A DNA stretch of 64,000 nucleotides. Origin: Allobosea sp. CRIB-10. Lineage in GTDB: Bacteria; Pseudomonadota; Alphaproteobacteria; Rhizobiales; Beijerinckiaceae. Location of the stretch: positions 1-64,000 of the forward strand of contig NZ_FOKP01000014.1 in assembly GCF_900112185.1 (NCBI RefSeq), written 5' to 3'. A model generated the notes under the pieces. That model ran no database searches. It was not told the DNA's origin and saw only the letters and a program-made list of their open reading frames with translations. Made by a program: the position numbers and the translations under genes. Positions 53,354 to 64,000 of the stretch are shown here, piece after piece; within the stretch, counting starts at the first letter, position 1, and each line of letters begins with the position of its first letter.

Positions 53354-54415
53354 TCAGCGCGGCAGCAACGCCCAATAGTCGAAATCGAGAATCACGCCGT
53401 CGGCGTACTGATCGGCATGCTTGAGCGGATGCTCGTTGCAGGGCAGGTTCTTGGTCGCGACCAGGCGCAGGCGCAGCGCCCCGACGTCCTCGCGCCCTGG
53501 CAGTTCGGCCGCCTCCAGCACCTCGCTCCAGGCGAAAACGGTGTCACCGGCGAACAGCGGCGAGACATGGCGGCCGGCATTGATCGCGGCGATATGGAAG
53601 GCGTTGCCGAGCCCGTTGAAGGACAAGGCCCGCGCCAGGCTGATGACGTGGCCGCCATAGATCAGGCGCTTGCCGAAACGGGTCTCGCGCGCGCCATAGC
53701 CGTCGAAATGCACCTTGGCGGTATTCTGGTAGAGCCGGGTCGCGATCTGGTGCTCGGCCTCCTCGACGGTCATGCCGTCGACATGGTCGATGCGCTCGCC
53801 CGCCTGATAAGCCCCCCAGCGGAAGGACGAGCCGGCGAGCGCGTCGTCATAGGCGGCAGGATGCAGCGGCGGGCAACCCTCGCCCAGCGCCTCCGGCGCG
53901 ACGCTCTTCGGCAATTCCGGCACCAGCTCGAATGCAGCAGGGGTACCCGGCTGGCGCTTGCGCACCAGGACCCAGCGGGCATAGCTCAACACGATCTCAT
54001 TGTGCTGGTTACGACCGATCGACCGGACATAGACGATGCCGGCATCGCCGCCCGAGGTCTGCTTCAGCCCGATCACCTCCGACGTCGTCGAAAGCGTGTC
54101 GCCCGGGAAGACCGGCTTGAGGAAGCGGCCATCGGCATAGCCGAGATTGGCGACGGCATTGAGCGAGATGTCCGGCACCGTCTTGCCGAAGACGATGTGG
54201 AAGACCAGAAGGTCGTCGACAGGCGCGGCGGGATAACCAATCGCCTTGGCGAAGGCATCCGAGGACTGCACGGCGAAACGCGGCCCGTAGAGCGCGGTGT
54301 AGAGCGAGACGTCCCCGACCGTCACCGTGCGCGGCGTCGCGTGGACGATCGTCTCGCCGAGCCGGAAGTCCTCGAAGAAGCGGCCGGTATTGGTCTTGCT
54401 GGGGGTCTCGGTCAT
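53354..54415 (-). CDS. MaoC-family dehydratase, mesaconyl-CoA hydratase candidate
   Basis: 353 aa with two hot-dog domains. TGRFFEDFRLGETIVHATPRTVTVGDVSLYTALYG opens the first; FGKRLIYGGHVISLARALSFNGLGNAFHIAAINAGRH over residues 245-285 is the second. Length and sequence fit the mesaconyl-CoA hydratase of the ethylmalonyl-CoA pathway, which makes beta-methylmalyl-CoA. The malyl-CoA lyase-family gene at 57029 and the adenosylcobalamin enzyme at 32082 would serve the same route. Function is by family resemblance. Confidence 0.78.
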   Translation of the reverse strand: MTETPSKTNTGRFFEDFRLGETIVHATPRTVTVGDVSLYTALYGPRFAVQSSDAFAKAIGYPAAPVDDLLVFHIVFGKTVPDISLNAVANLGYADGRFLKPVFPGDTLSTTSEVIGLKQTSGGDAGIVYVRSIGRNQHNEIVLSYARWVLVRKRQPGTPAAFELVPELPKSVAPEALGEGCPPLHPAAYDDALAGSSFRWGAYQAGERIDHVDGMTVEEAEHQIATRLYQNTAKVHFDGYGARETRFGKRLIYGGHVISLARALSFNGLGNAFHIAAINAGRHVSPLFAGDTVFAWSEVLEAAELPGREDVGALRLRLVATKNLPCNEHPLKHADQYADGVILDFDYWALLPR

Positions 54416-54490
54416 CGGCCTGGCTCTCGCGGCGGGCCCTCATTGTGCGCTGCGGCGCGGCCCGCCGTAAAGCTGGTTCGAGGTCGAAGG

Positions 54491-55219
54491 CTAGCGGAAG
54501 TCGCGCGGTCTCAGGCCGGCATGGAACCAGGTGATCATCGAGTAGATGTCGTAGACCGGCAGCCCCGTCGCCGCCTGCACGGCAGCCGCATAGGGCGGCA
54601 TATTGGTGCATTCGAGCACGATGGCGCCGACCTCGGGATGCGTCGCGACCAGCCGCTGGGCGGCTTCGACCACGTCCTGCTCGGCGAGATCGATATCCAT
54701 CTCGTCCTTCTCCGCCTTGATCAGCACGCGGAAGAATTCGCGGCCGTTCTCGGTGCCGGTCACCGGCGTGTCGGCGGGAACGCCGACGGCCTGCAAGTGC
54801 TGCGGCGTCAGCGTCGCCGCCGAGACGGTGACGAGGCCGACGCGCTTGCCCGGCGGCAGGGTCGCCTGCACCCAGGGCACCTGCATCAGCGATGACGTAG
54901 CGACAGGCACGTTTATGGCAGCGGCCAGTTCTTGCTGGAACAGCGAGAGGAAGCCGCAATTGGTGGTGATCGCCTCGGCGCCGTGCCGGATCAGCTCCTG
55001 CGCCGCCGCGACGAAATCGGGGAGCAGCCCGGCTGCTCCCTTCAGCACCACCTTCTCCGGGCTCGCTCCGGAGACGACGCGGTAGAGCACCGGGAAGGGC
55101 CAGGTCGTGGCATTGCCCATGTCGCCGAAGATGCGCGGAAAGCGCGCCTCCAGCATCAGCACGCCGAGCGGCGCGCCATAGAGCGCCTTGCCGCCCCTCG
55201 CGATGCCCCGCTTGCTCAT
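54491..55219 (-). CDS. Aspartate/glutamate racemase-family protein
   Basis: 242 aa. The two catalytic cysteines are in AITTNCGFLSLFQQEL and GAIVLECTNMPPYA; GVLMLEARFPRIFGDMGNATTWPFP is a conserved opening of the Asp/Glu/hydantoin racemase family. Members racemise amino acids or decarboxylate/isomerise related acids. It overlaps the dehydratase gene by 4 nt and is third in the DUF429-dehydratase-racemase unit. Confidence 0.82.
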   Translation of the reverse strand: MSKRGIARGGKALYGAPLGVLMLEARFPRIFGDMGNATTWPFPVLYRVVSGASPEKVVLKGAAGLLPDFVAAAQELIRHGAEAITTNCGFLSLFQQELAAAINVPVATSSLMQVPWVQATLPPGKRVGLVTVSAATLTPQHLQAVGVPADTPVTGTENGREFFRVLIKAEKDEMDIDLAEQDVVEAAQRLVATHPEVGAIVLECTNMPPYAAAVQAATGLPVYDIYSMITWFHAGLRPRDFR

Positions 55220-56169
55220 GCCGTGATCTCGACCAGCTTGGTCAGGTCGACATTGGCGCCGCAGACGAGAACGCCGAGGCGCTCGCCGGGCTGCGGCTTG
55301 TAGGAGCCCGCGATCAGCGCACCGAGCGCCGCTGCGCCGCCGGGCTCGACCGCAAGGCGGAAATCGCGCCAGAGCAGCGCTTGAGCCTCGGTGATCGCCG
55401 CATCCGGCACCAGTGCGACATGGTCGACGGCATCCTTGCAGACGTCATAGACCAGTTGGCCGACATTGCGGGCCCCGAGCGAATCGGCCGCGACCGAGGC
55501 GACGGTCACCGTCACCGGGCCCTTGGCCTCGAGTGCGGCCTGCAGCGCCCGCGAACCCTCCGGCTCGACACCGACGACCTTGACGCTGCTGCCGGCAAAC
55601 CAGGCGGCGATTCCCGAGATCAAACCGCCGCCGCCGACTGCGACCAGCACCGTATCGAGATCGGGCTCTTGCTTGTGCCATTCGCGCCCGAGCGTGCCCT
55701 GGCCGGCGATCGTCTCCTTGGCCGAGAAGGGATGGATCTTCAGTGCCCCGGTCTCGGCCACGAATTTGTCGCAGGCGGCCTGAGCGTCGTCATATTGCGC
55801 GCCGCCAATGCGGACCTCGCCGCCGAAGCGGCGGATCGCCTCGATCTTGGCGGCCGGCGAGATCTCCGGCACGAAGATCGTCGCCTTGACGCCGCGATTG
55901 CCGGCGGCATAGGCGACGGCAGCGCCATGATTGCCGCCCGAGGCTGCGGCGACGCCGGCGGCGGGCACATCGAGCGAGAGCAGGTTGTTGAAGGCTCCGC
56001 GCGTCTTGAACGAGCCGGCATGCTGCAGGCTTTCGAGCTTGAGCGAGACATCGGCGCGCGAGCCGAAGGCGCCGGTGCCGAGCCGCATCACCGGGGTGGT
56101 GCGGGCATGGCCGGCAATGCGATCAGCCGCAGCCTCGATCATCGAGCGCGGCACAGGCTTGTCTGTCAT
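55216..56169 (-). CDS. PLP-dependent threonine/serine (hydroxy-amino acid) dehydratase
   Basis: 317 aa, fold type II. PLP-binding Lys in AGSFKTRGAFNNLL, phosphate loop GGGGLISG (VAVGGGGLISGIAAW), ASGGNHGAAVAYAAG. Without an ACT domain it is catabolic: threonine or serine deaminase, or a 3-hydroxyaspartate dehydratase of the same family. The ATG shares bases with the DUF429 stop (TGA at 56166-56168). Confidence 0.85.
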   Translation of the reverse strand: MTDKPVPRSMIEAAADRIAGHARTTPVMRLGTGAFGSRADVSLKLESLQHAGSFKTRGAFNNLLSLDVPAAGVAAASGGNHGAAVAYAAGNRGVKATIFVPEISPAAKIEAIRRFGGEVRIGGAQYDDAQAACDKFVAETGALKIHPFSAKETIAGQGTLGREWHKQEPDLDTVLVAVGGGGLISGIAAWFAGSSVKVVGVEPEGSRALQAALEAKGPVTVTVASVAADSLGARNVGQLVYDVCKDAVDHVALVPDAAITEAQALLWRDFRLAVEPGGAAALGALIAGSYKPQPGERLGVLVCGANVDLTKLVEITA

Positions 56170-56927
56170 GGCGGGTATCCTGGGCGGGGGCGATCCGCGA
56201 CGTAGGTCCAGATCGCGATAGGTAGACCTTGGCTATCGCGTCCCGGTGGATCGGGGAAGGGCCTGCCACGCCCGCCAGCAATGTGCCGGGCGACGACCAG
56301 CGCTGCGAGCGCATCGAGCGCATCGTCTGCCCCGGCGCCGCGCGGCGGTCTGGCATGCACGATTGCCTCCGGCAGCCCGGCCGCCAGCAGCAAAACGCGG
56401 CGCTCGGCCATGCCGGCCGGGTTGACCACGCCCTTGATCTTCTTCGGGTGCAGCAGCGGCGCGCCGCGCATGGTCCGGAAGGCGAGCTCCGGATGCGTCT
56501 CATAGATGCGCGCGCACCAACCCGGCTCGGCCCGCAGCAGCGCGTCGATCTCGCGGATGCGCGGGAAGAGGTGGAAACCCTGCTTCGAGACCTTGCGCGG
56601 CGGCTCCGAAGTGGCGAGCGCCAATCGGCAGGCTTCGGCATAATCGACGGCATGGACCGCGCTGCGCGAAGGGATCGAGAACACCGAGGATTGCCGCTCG
56701 CCGAGCAGCGCCCGCACTGACTGCTCCGGCCCGCGCCCGGACCCGGCGATCCGATCCGGCAGGCCGATCGGCATGTCGACCGCGATCAGCTCCGGCACGA
56801 GCGGATCGGCCAGCAGATCGCTCCAGCGCGGGAAGACACGGAAGAAGGGCGCCTCCATTCCCGTGCGATCGGCGAAAGCCGCGATCCAGCCCGCCTTGCA
56901 GCCGTCGACACCCGCAATCCAGCCCAT
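56166..56927 (-). CDS. DUF429 family protein
   Basis: 253 aa. WIAGVDGCKAGWIAAF, LIAVDMPIGLPDR, ARIYETHPELAF and the late acidic DDALDALAALVVAR are DUF429 landmarks with an RNase H-like arrangement of Asp/Glu residues; the function of the family is not established. ATG at 56927 has AGGG before it; 56963 is an alternative. It is translationally coupled to the dehydratase. Confidence 0.8.
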   Translation of the reverse strand: MGWIAGVDGCKAGWIAAFADRTGMEAPFFRVFPRWSDLLADPLVPELIAVDMPIGLPDRIAGSGRGPEQSVRALLGERQSSVFSIPSRSAVHAVDYAEACRLALATSEPPRKVSKQGFHLFPRIREIDALLRAEPGWCARIYETHPELAFRTMRGAPLLHPKKIKGVVNPAGMAERRVLLLAAGLPEAIVHARPPRGAGADDALDALAALVVARHIAGGRGRPFPDPPGRDSQGLPIAIWTYVADRPRPGYPP

Positions 56928-57028
56928 CACAGCCCTGTCATTCGTCTTTCGCAGAACTGACATTGCATTGCGGCGCAGCTTAGTGTGCACTGCGGCGAAA
57001 CCGGCGACCCTCAATCCGGAGAACCATA

Positions 57029-57904
57029 ATGACCGATATCCGTCCGCGCCGCAGCGTCCTCTATATGCCGGGCTCCAATGCCCGCGCCCTGGAGAAGGCC
57101 CGCGAGATCGCCGCCGACGCGCTGATCCTCGATCTCGAGGACGCGGTCGCTCCCGATGCCAAAGGGCTGGCGCGTGAACAGGTCTGCGCCGCGATCAAGG
57201 CCGGCGGCTATGGCCGGCGCGAGCTCGTCATCCGCACCAATGGCATCGATACGCCCTGGTTCGACGCCGACCTCGCCGCCGCATCCGAGGCGGGCCCCGA
57301 CGCGATCCTGATCCCCAAGGTCTCCTCGCCCGAGACGCTGGTCGAGATCGGCCATCGCCTGACCGGGCTCTGGGCCAAGCCGGAAACGCGGGTCTGGGCG
57401 ATGATCGAGACCCCGCTCGCTATTCTCGACTGCGAGAGGATCGCCCGCGCCGCCCGCGATCCCTCGACCCGCCTCGCCTGCTTCATCCTCGGCACCAACG
57501 ACCTCGCCAAGGAGACGCGCGCCCGCTTCGTGCCGGGCCGTGCCCCGATGCTGCCGTGGCTGACCACGGCGATCCTCGCCGCCCGCGCCCATGGCATCGA
57601 CGTGATCGACGGCGTCTATAACGACCTCAAGGACGATGCCGGCTTCAAGGCCGAATGCGAGCAGGGCCGCGATCTCGGCTTCGACGGCAAGACCCTGATC
57701 CATCCCAATCAGGTCGCCCTGGCGAATACGGTTTTTGCGCCGGAGGAGAGCGAATTGACGCGTGCGCGCGCCATCATCTCGGCCTTCGACGAGCCTGAGA
57801 ACGCTGACAAGGGCGCGATCCAGCTCGACGGCCGCATGGTCGAGCGCCTGCATGCCGAGATGGCCAAGCGCGTGGTGGCGCTGGCCGAGGCGATCGCCGC
57901 CTGA
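57029..57904 (+). CDS. HpcH/HpaI-CitE family lyase, (3S)-malyl-CoA thioesterase / malyl-CoA lyase-like
   Basis: 291 aa. RRSVLYMPGSNARALEKAREIAADALILDLEDAVAPDAKGLAREQV, the Mg ligand Glu in VWAMIETPLAILD, and FDGKTLIHPNQVALAN are typical of CitE-like enzymes. The length fits (3S)-malyl-CoA thioesterase more than the 320-aa L-malyl-CoA/beta-methylmalyl-CoA lyase. It would act near the mesaconyl-CoA hydratase candidate in C2 assimilation. GGAG precedes the ATG. It is divergent from the DUF429 unit. Confidence 0.83.
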   Translation: MTDIRPRRSVLYMPGSNARALEKAREIAADALILDLEDAVAPDAKGLAREQVCAAIKAGGYGRRELVIRTNGIDTPWFDADLAAASEAGPDAILIPKVSSPETLVEIGHRLTGLWAKPETRVWAMIETPLAILDCERIARAARDPSTRLACFILGTNDLAKETRARFVPGRAPMLPWLTTAILAARAHGIDVIDGVYNDLKDDAGFKAECEQGRDLGFDGKTLIHPNQVALANTVFAPEESELTRARAIISAFDEPENADKGAIQLDGRMVERLHAEMAKRVVALAEAIAA

Positions 57905-57915
57905 GAGCCGTTCCC

Positions 57916-58007
57916 CGTCATGGTCGGGCTTGTCCCGACCATCCACGTCTTCCTCGGGTCATGTGGTGTTCAAGACGTGAATGCTCGGCACAAGGCCGAG
58001 CATGACG
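57916..58007. repeat. Twin-hairpin repeat element (CGTCATG type), copy 2
   Basis: ATGGTCGGG / CCCGACCAT and ATGCTCGGC / GCCGAGCAT hairpins, bounded by CGTCATG (57916-57922) and CATGACG (58001-58007). Same plan as 19904-19985. It lies between the lyase stop and the bidirectional terminator. Confidence 0.85.
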
Positions 58008-58046
58008 CGAAAGCTGCCCGACAGCGAGATCCCCTGAGGCCGAACG

Positions 58047-58077
58047 AAAAAGGCCGGGAGCGAGCTCCGGCCTTTTT
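58047..58077. terminator. Bidirectional rho-independent terminator
   Basis: AAAAAGGCCGG (58047-58057) and CCGGCCTTTTT (58067-58077) flank a 9-nt loop. It ends with a T-run on both strands, serving the lyase gene (+) and the atp operon (-). Confidence 0.88.
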
Positions 58078-58100
58078 CAATTCCGTCCAGTAGACTTCGC

Positions 58101-58514
58101 TCAAGCGGCCTTGCGCTGCTCGAACACGCCCTTGAACTCGCGCAGCTGCACGAGCTGGTCGTGCAGGCGCTTCTTCTCGGCCTCGTCATGCGAGCCGGCA
58201 TGGCGGGTCTCGGCGGTCAGGATTTCCGCGTCGAGGACGGCGGTGTCGACGTCCTCAAGGAAGCGGGCCTGCTCGGCCAGGATGGTGACGCTCGTCGCGT
58301 TGACCTCGGCGAGGCCGCCCGAGACGAAGAATTCCTTGCCGTTGCTGGAGTCGGTCTGGACCAGGACGATGCCCGGCTTCAGCACGGCGACGACCGGGGC
58401 GTGACCGGCGAGCACGGTCATCTCGCCCTCGACCGACGGCACGATGACGCTGACGGCGTCGCCCGAGAACAGGATGCGCTCCGGCGAGACGAGTTCGAAT
58501 GTGAAGGTGGCCAT
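58101..58514 (-). CDS. atpC: ATP synthase epsilon subunit
   Basis: 137 aa. FTFELVSPERILFSGDAVSVIVPSVEGEMTVLAGHAPVVAVLKPG over residues 4-48 is the epsilon beta-sandwich; a short helical tail follows. Part of the central stalk of F1. Last gene of the operon, separated from atpD by a repeat element. Confidence 0.95.
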   Translation of the reverse strand: MATFTFELVSPERILFSGDAVSVIVPSVEGEMTVLAGHAPVVAVLKPGIVLVQTDSSNGKEFFVSGGLAEVNATSVTILAEQARFLEDVDTAVLDAEILTAETRHAGSHDEAEKKRLHDQLVQLREFKGVFEQRKAA

Positions 58515-58529
58515 CTTGCTATCTCTCCG

Positions 58530-58637
58530 CCGTCATTCCGGCCGACGCGAAGCGGCGCGCCGGAATCCATCCTAGAACGCAACGCCCTTCGATGGATCCC
58601 AGATCAGCGCCGCTACGCGGCCTGTCCGGGATGACGG
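58530..58637. repeat. Repeat-like element between atpC and atpD
   Basis: CGTCATTCCGG near 58531 faces CCGGGATGACGG near 58626-58637, with inner GGAATCCATCC and GATGGATCCC. These imperfect arms resemble a CGTCATTCCGG-type dispersed repeat of Alphaproteobacteria. It fills most of the 139-bp atpD-atpC gap. Confidence 0.65.
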
Positions 58638-58653
58638 GCGCGTGTGTTGGACC

Positions 58654-60171
<1,518 letters not shown>

Positions 60172-60181
60172 TTAGGCGGTT

Positions 60182-60232
60182 AGAGCATGATGCCGAAAGG
60201 TGGGTACCGGTTTTCGGCCGACATCATGCTCT
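60182..60232. repeat. Nested palindrome between atpD and atpG
   Basis: Perfect 11-bp outer arms AGAGCATGATG (60182-60192) and CATCATGCTCT (60222-60232) enclose CCGAAA...TTTTCGG. The core resembles the CCGAAAAGTGG hairpin at 25254-25300. It lies in the atpG-atpD gap of the transcribed operon. Confidence 0.8.
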
Positions 60233-60243
60233 CTTCTCAAAAA

Positions 60244-61113
60244 CTACAGCGCTTCCGCGCCGGAGATGATCTCGATCAGTTCCTTGGTGATCATCGCCTG
60301 ACGCGAGCGGTTGTAGATCGTCGTCTGCTTCTTGATCATCTCGCCGGCATTGCGCGTGGCGGAGTCCATGGCGGACATGCGCGCGCCCTGCTCGGAGGCG
60401 GCGTTCTCGAGCAGCGCCCGCAGCACCTGGACGGCCAGGTTGCGCGGCAGCAACGTCTCGAGGATCTCGCTCTCTTCCGGCTCGTAGTCGTAGACCGCGT
60501 CGGTCGTCTTGGCGCCGGCCGGGATCTCGGCCGGGATGATCTGCTGCGCCGTCGGGATCTGCGCGATCACCGACTTGAACTTCGAGAAGAACAGCGTCGC
60601 GACGTCGAACTCGCCGGCGGCGAAGCGCGTCAGGATGTTCTGCGCGATCGTCTCGGCATTGGCGAAGCCGAGCTGCTTGAAGGCGCGCAGGTCAACGAGC
60701 TCGATGATATCCGCGGCGAACTGCCGGCGCAGGATGTCATAGCCCTTCTTGCCGACGCAGATGATCTTGACCGTCTTGCCGTCGGCCTTGAGCGCATTCG
60801 CCTTGTCGCGGGCGAGACGCGCGATCGAGGAGTTGAAGGCGCCGCACAGGCCGCGCTCGGCCGTGCAGACGACGAGCAGCTGGACCTTGTCCGAGCCCGT
60901 GCCGGCGATCAGGCGCGGCGCGCTGCCATTGGCGAGGCCGCCGGCGAGATTGGCCAGCACCGCATCCATGCGCTCGGCATAGGGGCGAGCCGCCTCGGCC
61001 GCGGTCTGGGCGCGGCGCAGTTTCGCCGCCGCGACCATCTGCATGGCCTTGGTGATCTTCTGCGTCGCCTTCACCGAGGCGATGCGGTTGCGTAGGTCCT
61101 TAAGGGACGGCAT
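60244..61113 (-). CDS. atpG: ATP synthase gamma subunit
   Basis: 289 aa. The N-terminal helix [36 protein letters not shown] and C-terminal [17 protein letters not shown] form the rotor coiled coil; [12 protein letters not shown] is the conserved middle motif. Third gene of the operon. Confidence 0.97.
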   Translation of the reverse strand: MPSLKDLRNRIASVKATQKITKAMQMVAAAKLRRAQTAAEAARPYAERMDAVLANLAGGLANGSAPRLIAGTGSDKVQLLVVCTAERGLCGAFNSSIARLARDKANALKADGKTVKIICVGKKGYDILRRQFAADIIELVDLRAFKQLGFANAETIAQNILTRFAAGEFDVATLFFSKFKSVIAQIPTAQQIIPAEIPAGAKTTDAVYDYEPEESEILETLLPRNLAVQVLRALLENAASEQGARMSAMDSATRNAGEMIKKQTTIYNRSRQAMITKELIEIISGAEAL

Positions 61114-61127
61114 CCGGTCTTGATCCC

Positions 61128-61211
61128 CTATCCGTCACTGCAGGGAGCAGCGACGAAGCATCCAGAACTGGTGCGCAGCGGGGCTGGATTGCCTCGCTGC
61201 GCTCGCAATGA

Positions 61212-61213
<2 letters not shown>
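61128..61213. repeat. Repeat-like element between atpG and atpA
   Basis: The gap holds CTGGATTGCCTCGCTGCGC-type sequence and a GCAATGA end (CTCGCAATGA), a motif recalled from GTCATTGCGAGCGCAGCGAAGC-like dispersed repeats of Rhizobiales. The arms here are degenerate. Confidence 0.5.
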
Positions 61214-62743
<1,530 letters not shown>

Positions 62744-62744
<1 letters not shown>

Positions 62745-63316
62745 CAGCCGACCTCTTTCATGGCAAGACGAATAGAATTGAGCTTGGTTTTCAGGGACGC
62801 ATCGACCATGCGCGAGCCCATCTTGACGACGAGACCGCCGATGATGGCCGGGTCGACCTTGAGCGAGACGTCGACATCCTTGCCCGCGACCTCCTTGAGG
62901 GCGGCGGTGAGGTCCTTGAGCTGGGCGGCAGAGGGCTCCTCTGCCAGCGTGACCTCGGCGCTGACGACGCCCTTGGCCTCGGCGACCTTGGCGCGGAAGG
63001 CGCGGATCATGCCCGGCAGCGCGAACAGGCGGCGCTTGCTGGCGACGAAGCCGATGAAGTTGGCGGCAAGCCCGGCGATGCCGGCCTTGGCGGTGAGCGC
63101 GGTGATGGCGGAGACCTGGTCCTGCGCCGAGAAAGCCGGGCTCTCGATCAGGCGCTTGAGATCGTCACTCTCGGCGATCATCGCCGCGAAGCCGTCGAGG
63201 TCCTTGGCGACGGCGTCGACCGTCTTGGCCTCGCTGGCCAGTTCGAACAGAGCCGTCGCGTAACGCTCGGCCACGCCCGAGACTGGGGACTGTTCCTGCG
63301 ATCCGCCCTCGGCCAC
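62744..63316 (-). CDS. atpH: ATP synthase delta subunit
   Basis: 190 aa. [19 protein letters not shown] at the start and [34 protein letters not shown] at the end (residues about 155-190) are diagnostic. A GTG at 63316 is chosen because homology begins there; an ATG at 63376 would add an atypical Arg/Ser-rich leader. First gene of atpHAGDC. Confidence 0.92.
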
Positions 63317-63540
63317 GCTCTCGCTCTCTCTTCCAGGGGACCGCTCCGGCGACCTTCTGGCGAAGGTGGAGTGCACGGCCCCGACGCTGCGATGATCAAG
63401 CGCGCGACAAACCTGTTCCAGGGCTTGCGGCGCTTGGATTGCGGCGGTGCGATAGCATGGGGTTTCGGGGTGCGCAACCGACGAAATACCCGCCTCTCAT
63501 GCTTTGGATGCGGTCGAAAGAAGCAGAGGATGCACATCGC

Positions 63541-63559
63541 GACGGCCCGCACGGCCGTC
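63541..63559. terminator. Hairpin downstream of priA
   Basis: GACGGCC-CGCAC-GGCCGTC, perfect 7-bp arms, 15 bp beyond the priA stop on the minus strand. There is no T-run, so termination is uncertain; the atp promoter must lie between it and 63316. Confidence 0.4.
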
Positions 63560-63573
63560 CGGCCTCAATACAG

Positions 63574-64000
63574 CTAAAGGAAGCTCTGCGGATCGACATC
63601 GACTGCGACCCTGACCGAGCCCTTCGGTCGCGGCGCCCGCTTCAGCCAGGCGCGCAGGTAATCCTGCAGATTGATCTCGCGCGCCGTGCGCACGATCAGC
63701 CGCATGCGGTGGCGTCCGCGCAGGATGGCGAGCGGCGCCTCGGCCGGACCGAGCACGGCGACGCCGGCCGGCGCCTCGGCGCAGCGCGCCAGCGCCCGCG
63801 CATGGGTCTCGGCCTCGCCTTGCGAGTTCGCCGAGACGATCAGACCGGCGAGCCGGCCGAAGGGCGGCAGGCCGGCCGCCTCACGCGCCGCCGTCTCGGC
63901 AGCGTAGAAGCGCTCGGGATCGCCGGAGATCAGCGCCTTCAGCACGGGATGGTTGGGGTCATGCGTCTGCAGCAGCGCCCGCCCCGGCTTCTCGCCGCGC
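63574..64000 (-). CDS. priA: Primosomal protein N' (PriA), C-terminal part, cut by window end
   Basis: The visible 141 codons read RGEKPGRALLQTHDPNHPVLKALISGDPERFYAAE, then REAAGLPPFGRLAGLIVSA and a C-terminal domain ending in RVAVDVDPQSFL. QTxxPxHP and PPF are typical of the end of the PriA helicase, which restarts stalled replication forks. Location upstream of the atp operon matches many Rhizobiales. The 5' part is outside the window. Confidence 0.93.
   Translation of the reverse strand, partial: RGEKPGRALLQTHDPNHPVLKALISGDPERFYAAETAAREAAGLPPFGRLAGLIVSANSQGEAETHARALARCAEAPAGVAVLGPAEAPLAILRGRHRMRLIVRTAREINLQDYLRAWLKRAPRPKGSVRVAVDVDPQSFL

Overview
The window is a high-GC stretch of alphaproteobacterial chromosome, most probably from the order Hyphomicrobiales (Rhizobiales) and plausibly the Bosea/Boseaceae group. 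This is inferred from the gene order priA-atpHAGDC, the sdhCDAB set, the pduO / etfBA / 3-hydroxybutyryl-CoA dehydrogenase neighbourhood, ethylmalonyl-CoA-pathway-type enzymes, a DUF1127 protein and several families of short palindromic repeats. The genus is a guess; order-level placement is better supported.

Layout. 1-1741: the 3' end of an IS110-type transposase gene, a palindromic repeat and a frameshifted gamma-glutamyltransferase-like gene. 1840-4397: an endonuclease/phosphatase-fold protein and a phospholipase D-type protein. 4423-13452: a ROK repressor divergent from a seven-gene, translationally coupled operon. That operon holds a sugar ABC transporter, an argininosuccinate-lyase homologue, the transporter ATPase, a PfkB kinase and a SIS-domain sugar isomerase/deaminase. 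It looks like a catabolic island for an unusual sugar conjugate. 13460-23856: a second carbohydrate region. Its minus strand carries a MalEFG-type transporter without its own ATPase, a DapA-family aldolase, a GntR regulator and a TRAP transporter. Its plus strand carries an aldo/keto reductase, a lactonase-type amidohydrolase and a FucU-like mutarotase. The set resembles non-phosphorylative L-fucose catabolism.

23862-45762: mostly housekeeping and small regulatory units. These are DoxX, a DUF3617 protein, tRNA-Leu(CAA), a YqaA-like protein, DsbB, LysR/DUF1127, an HNH nuclease, etfBA with 3-hydroxybutyryl-CoA dehydrogenase, a rhomboid protease, cob(I)alamin adenosyltransferase, Lrp/HPPD, LysR/EamA, a reductase with an HxlR regulator, and a TetR-RND efflux operon with a perfect 24-bp operator-like palindrome.

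46014-64000: a coupled amidotransferase/amine-oxidoreductase pair, CreD, the succinate dehydrogenase operon, a MaoC-type mesaconyl-CoA hydratase candidate, a coupled DUF429 / threonine-dehydratase-like / Asp-Glu-racemase triad, a malyl-CoA lyase-family protein, the F1 ATP synthase operon and the C-terminus of PriA. Three of the four atp intergenic gaps carry a different palindromic or repeat-like element.

No CRISPR array, prophage, rRNA or recognised anti-phage system was seen. The most interesting candidate is the operon at 5841-13452. Its gene set suggests uptake of an amino-sugar-succinate (aspartate-sugar) adduct, fumarate elimination by the lyase, phosphorylation, and deamination by the SIS protein. 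This is inference from gene content only.
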